NCBI RefSeq assembly: GCF_003116135.1
Contig: NZ_PDOA01000004.1
Coordinates: 186,001-250,000 of the forward strand
Reading direction: 5' to 3'
Origin: Teichococcus aestuarii
Lineage (GTDB): Bacteria; Pseudomonadota; Alphaproteobacteria; Acetobacterales; Acetobacteraceae
Length of the DNA stretch: 64,000 bases
Within the stretch, counting starts at the first letter, position 1, and every line of letters starts with the position of its first letter. The translations under genes and the position numbers were made by a program. This document shows positions 62,272-64,000 of the stretch, in pieces. The notes below the pieces were generated by a model. It was not told the origin of the DNA, ran no database searches, and saw only the letters and a list, made by a program, of their open reading frames with translations.

Positions 62272-63177
62272 CTAGCGCCCCACCAGCACCAGCACCACGC
62301 CGAGCACCACGATGAGGGCGCCCGCCACCTCGCTGCGCTTCAGCGTCTCGCGCAGGTAGAAGCGGCTGAACAGCAGCGTGAACAGGATCTCCGTCTGGCC
62401 CAGGGCGCGCACCATGGCCACGGGGGCAAGGGCGAAGCCGCTGAACCAGCAGGCCGAGCCGCAGGCCGAGAGGGCGCCCACCTGGGCGCTGGTGCGCCAG
62501 GTGCGGAACACGGCGCGCATCTGCGCCGGCTCGCGCAGCGCCAGCCAGCCCCCCTGCATCACCGTTTGCAGGATGTTGGCGGCGACCAGCGTGACGAGGG
62601 CGCGCAGGATCGGGTCCGGGTGCGGCAGCTCCAGGTTGGCGCTCTTGATGAAGATGGAGGTCAGCGCGAAGCAGGCGCCGGCGCCGAGCCCGTACAGCGC
62701 CGCCGGCTGGGTGGTGGCGCGCAGCAGGGTGGCGGCGTCCATCGCCTTGCCGGCCAGCGAGAGGTAGAGCACCCCGCCCACCCCCACCGCGATGCCGAGC
62801 CAGGCCAGCGGCGAGAGCTGCTCGCCCAGCAGCACCAGCGCCAGGATGGCTCCCTGCACCGCCTCGGTCTTGGCATAGGCGGTGCCGACGGCGAAGCCGC
62901 GCGCGCCGAAGGAGAGGATCAGCAGGTTGGTGCCGAGGATCTGCAGCAGCCCGCCCAGCGCGGCAAAGGCCAGGAAGGGCAGGGTGGGGCCGGGCGGCAC
63001 ATGCCCCATCAGCAGGGCGTAGAGGGCCAGCAGCAGCACCCCCACCGGCACGCCGTAGAGATAGCGCACCACCCCCGCGCCATTGACCGAAAGCTGCCCG
63101 CGCAGCTTCTGCTGGAGCGCGGTGCGCCAGGTCTGCAGCAGGGCGGCGGTCAGCGTGATGGCGATCCAGAGGGGCAT
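62272..63177 (-). CDS. EamA/DMT-superfamily transporter
   Basis: 301-residue protein with about ten membrane helices in two EamA-like halves (residues 1-140 and 155-300). Typical pieces are GTAYAKTEAVQGAILALVLLGEQLSPLAWLGIAVGVGGVLYLSL and, in the second half, MVRALGQTEILFTLLFSRFYLRETLKRSEVAGALIVVLGVVLVLV. Such proteins export amino acids or other metabolites. The substrate is unknown. It lies 217 bp upstream of phnC on the same strand, separated by the Pho box promoter, so it is probably a separate unit. Confidence 0.9.
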   Translation of the reverse strand: MPLWIAITLTAALLQTWRTALQQKLRGQLSVNGAGVVRYLYGVPVGVLLLALYALLMGHVPPGPTLPFLAFAALGGLLQILGTNLLILSFGARGFAVGTAYAKTEAVQGAILALVLLGEQLSPLAWLGIAVGVGGVLYLSLAGKAMDAATLLRATTQPAALYGLGAGACFALTSIFIKSANLELPHPDPILRALVTLVAANILQTVMQGGWLALREPAQMRAVFRTWRTSAQVGALSACGSACWFSGFALAPVAMVRALGQTEILFTLLFSRFYLRETLKRSEVAGALIVVLGVVLVLVGR

Positions 63178-63353
63178 GCGCGGGTTCCGGCGGCAGGGCT
63201 TCCCAGGTTAGACAGCCTCGGCGCGGCTGTAGAGCCACGGAGGGGTGCCGGATGCGGATGGCTGCCCCGCCCGCGCATCTGTGCGCGCCGCGGGCTTCCG
63301 CGCCGCGCCCCGCGCGCCGATATCCGCGGCGGACCGACGTGAAGGAGCTTCGC

Positions 63354-64000
63354 ATGACCCGATTCCCTGGCCTGCCGGCCACCGCCCTGGCCGCCGCGGC
63401 TCTGGCCATCGCCGGCCTCGGCGGCGCCGCGCCGTTGGCGGCCCAACCGGCGGAGAACCCGGCCAATGCCTCCTCCACCGCCACGCTGCCGGAGACGGTG
63501 CTGAGCCTCTCGGAGACGGCCGAGGTGCTGCGCGCGCCCGACGAGCTGCGCGCCAGCCTGCGCGCCGAGGCGCGCGGCGCCAATGCCGCCGCCGTCCAGG
63601 CGCAGGTGAACCGGGTGATGGAGCAGGCCCTCGCGGCCGCGCAGGGCGTCTCCGGCGTGCGCGCCAGCACGGGCGGCTACTGGACCAACCGTGTCGAGGA
63701 GGGCCGCAGCTGGACCGCCTCGCAGACGCTGAACCTGCGCGCCGCCGAGCCCGCGGCGCTGCTGGAGCTGGTCGGCCGGCTGCAGGGGCAGGGGCTGGCG
63801 ATGGGCGAGCTGAGCTGGCGGCTCTCGCGCGAGGCGGAGACGGCGGCGCGGCAGGAGGCGGGAAAGCTCGCCATCGAGGCGCTGCGGCAGCGGGCCGAGG
63901 CGGTGGCCGCGCAGCTTGGCCTGCGGGTGGCCGGCATCCGGCATCTGCGGCTCGACGCGCCGGAGGTGCCGATGCCGCGGATGATGGCGATGTCCACCGC
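63354..64000 (+). CDS. SIMPL-domain (DUF541) protein, partial (runs off right edge)
   Basis: The first 215 residues of an open frame that continues past the window. It has a Sec signal peptide (about residues 1-30, ALAAAALAIAGLGGAAPLAAQ) and then the SIMPL domain opening LPETVLSLSETAEVLRAPDELRASLRAEARGANAAAVQAQVNRVMEQAL, with YWTNRVEEGRSWTASQTLNLR and ARQEAGKLAIEALRQRAEAVAAQLGL in the expected order. SIMPL proteins are periplasmic or outer-membrane associated and of unclear function, often linked to oxidative stress. GAAGGAG precedes the ATG by seven bases. It is divergent from the DMT transporter gene. Confidence 0.9.
   Translation, partial: MTRFPGLPATALAAAALAIAGLGGAAPLAAQPAENPANASSTATLPETVLSLSETAEVLRAPDELRASLRAEARGANAAAVQAQVNRVMEQALAAAQGVSGVRASTGGYWTNRVEEGRSWTASQTLNLRAAEPAALLELVGRLQGQGLAMGELSWRLSREAETAARQEAGKLAIEALRQRAEAVAAQLGLRVAGIRHLRLDAPEVPMPRMMAMST

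Overview
The window is a gene-dense, very GC-rich stretch of bacterial chromosome with about 61 protein genes, no rRNA or tRNA gene and no recognisable insertion sequence. A GcrA cell-cycle regulator with a GANTC site upstream points to an alphaproteobacterium. The mix of urease and urea-uptake genes, Bug, TRAP and Tat-dependent receptors and very high GC fits the Acetobacteraceae (a Roseomonas-like genome). That placement is inferred from gene content, not from a marker gene.

Left end (1-11426), nitrogen from urea. One leftward operon holds a membrane-transporter/histidine-kinase fusion, a NarL/LuxR-type response regulator and the urease genes ureD, ureA and ureB (the last runs off the edge). 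It is divergent from urtABCDE, the urea ABC importer. Between them sits a 7-2-7 inverted repeat, the geometry bound by NarL-class regulators. I read this as a self-contained urea (or related amide) sensing, uptake and hydrolysis module.

11428-19656: a structured extragenic element, then a sugar-acid locus (GntR regulator, DHDPS-family aldolase/dehydratase, UxaA/GarD-family dehydratase, TRAP receptor), then a redox pair (redoxin and DsbD) and a PEP-mutase/isocitrate-lyase family enzyme.

19796-32664: HrpB helicase, a DegP-like protease, an acyltransferase, a two-gene FecCD/FecE importer with no binding protein, a CorC-type membrane protein, an OmpR-type two-component pair, a small exported protein, an MFS transporter and a DUF1810 protein.

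32714-46808: a 3-hydroxyisobutyryl-CoA hydrolase-like enzyme, a Pot-type ABC importer, a GFA protein, an SMR pump, an exported superoxide dismutase, lrgAB behind a possible attenuator, a CoA-transferase/HMG-CoA-lyase pair, a CHAP lipoprotein, a Bug receptor, TerC and TatA.

47214-64000: a fused TRAP permease translationally coupled to the methionine-salvage genes mtnB-mtnD-mtnC, CorA, a 659-aa RTX/Ig/38-residue-repeat protein, an ABC exporter, a formamidase, GcrA, the phosphonate importer phnCDEE behind a clear Pho box, a DMT exporter and the start of a SIMPL-domain gene.

Two sequence-level themes run across the window. GC-rich hairpins of one recurring type sit at gene ends. Short tandem repeats, three of them with a 27-bp period, sit exactly at the 3' ends of genes.
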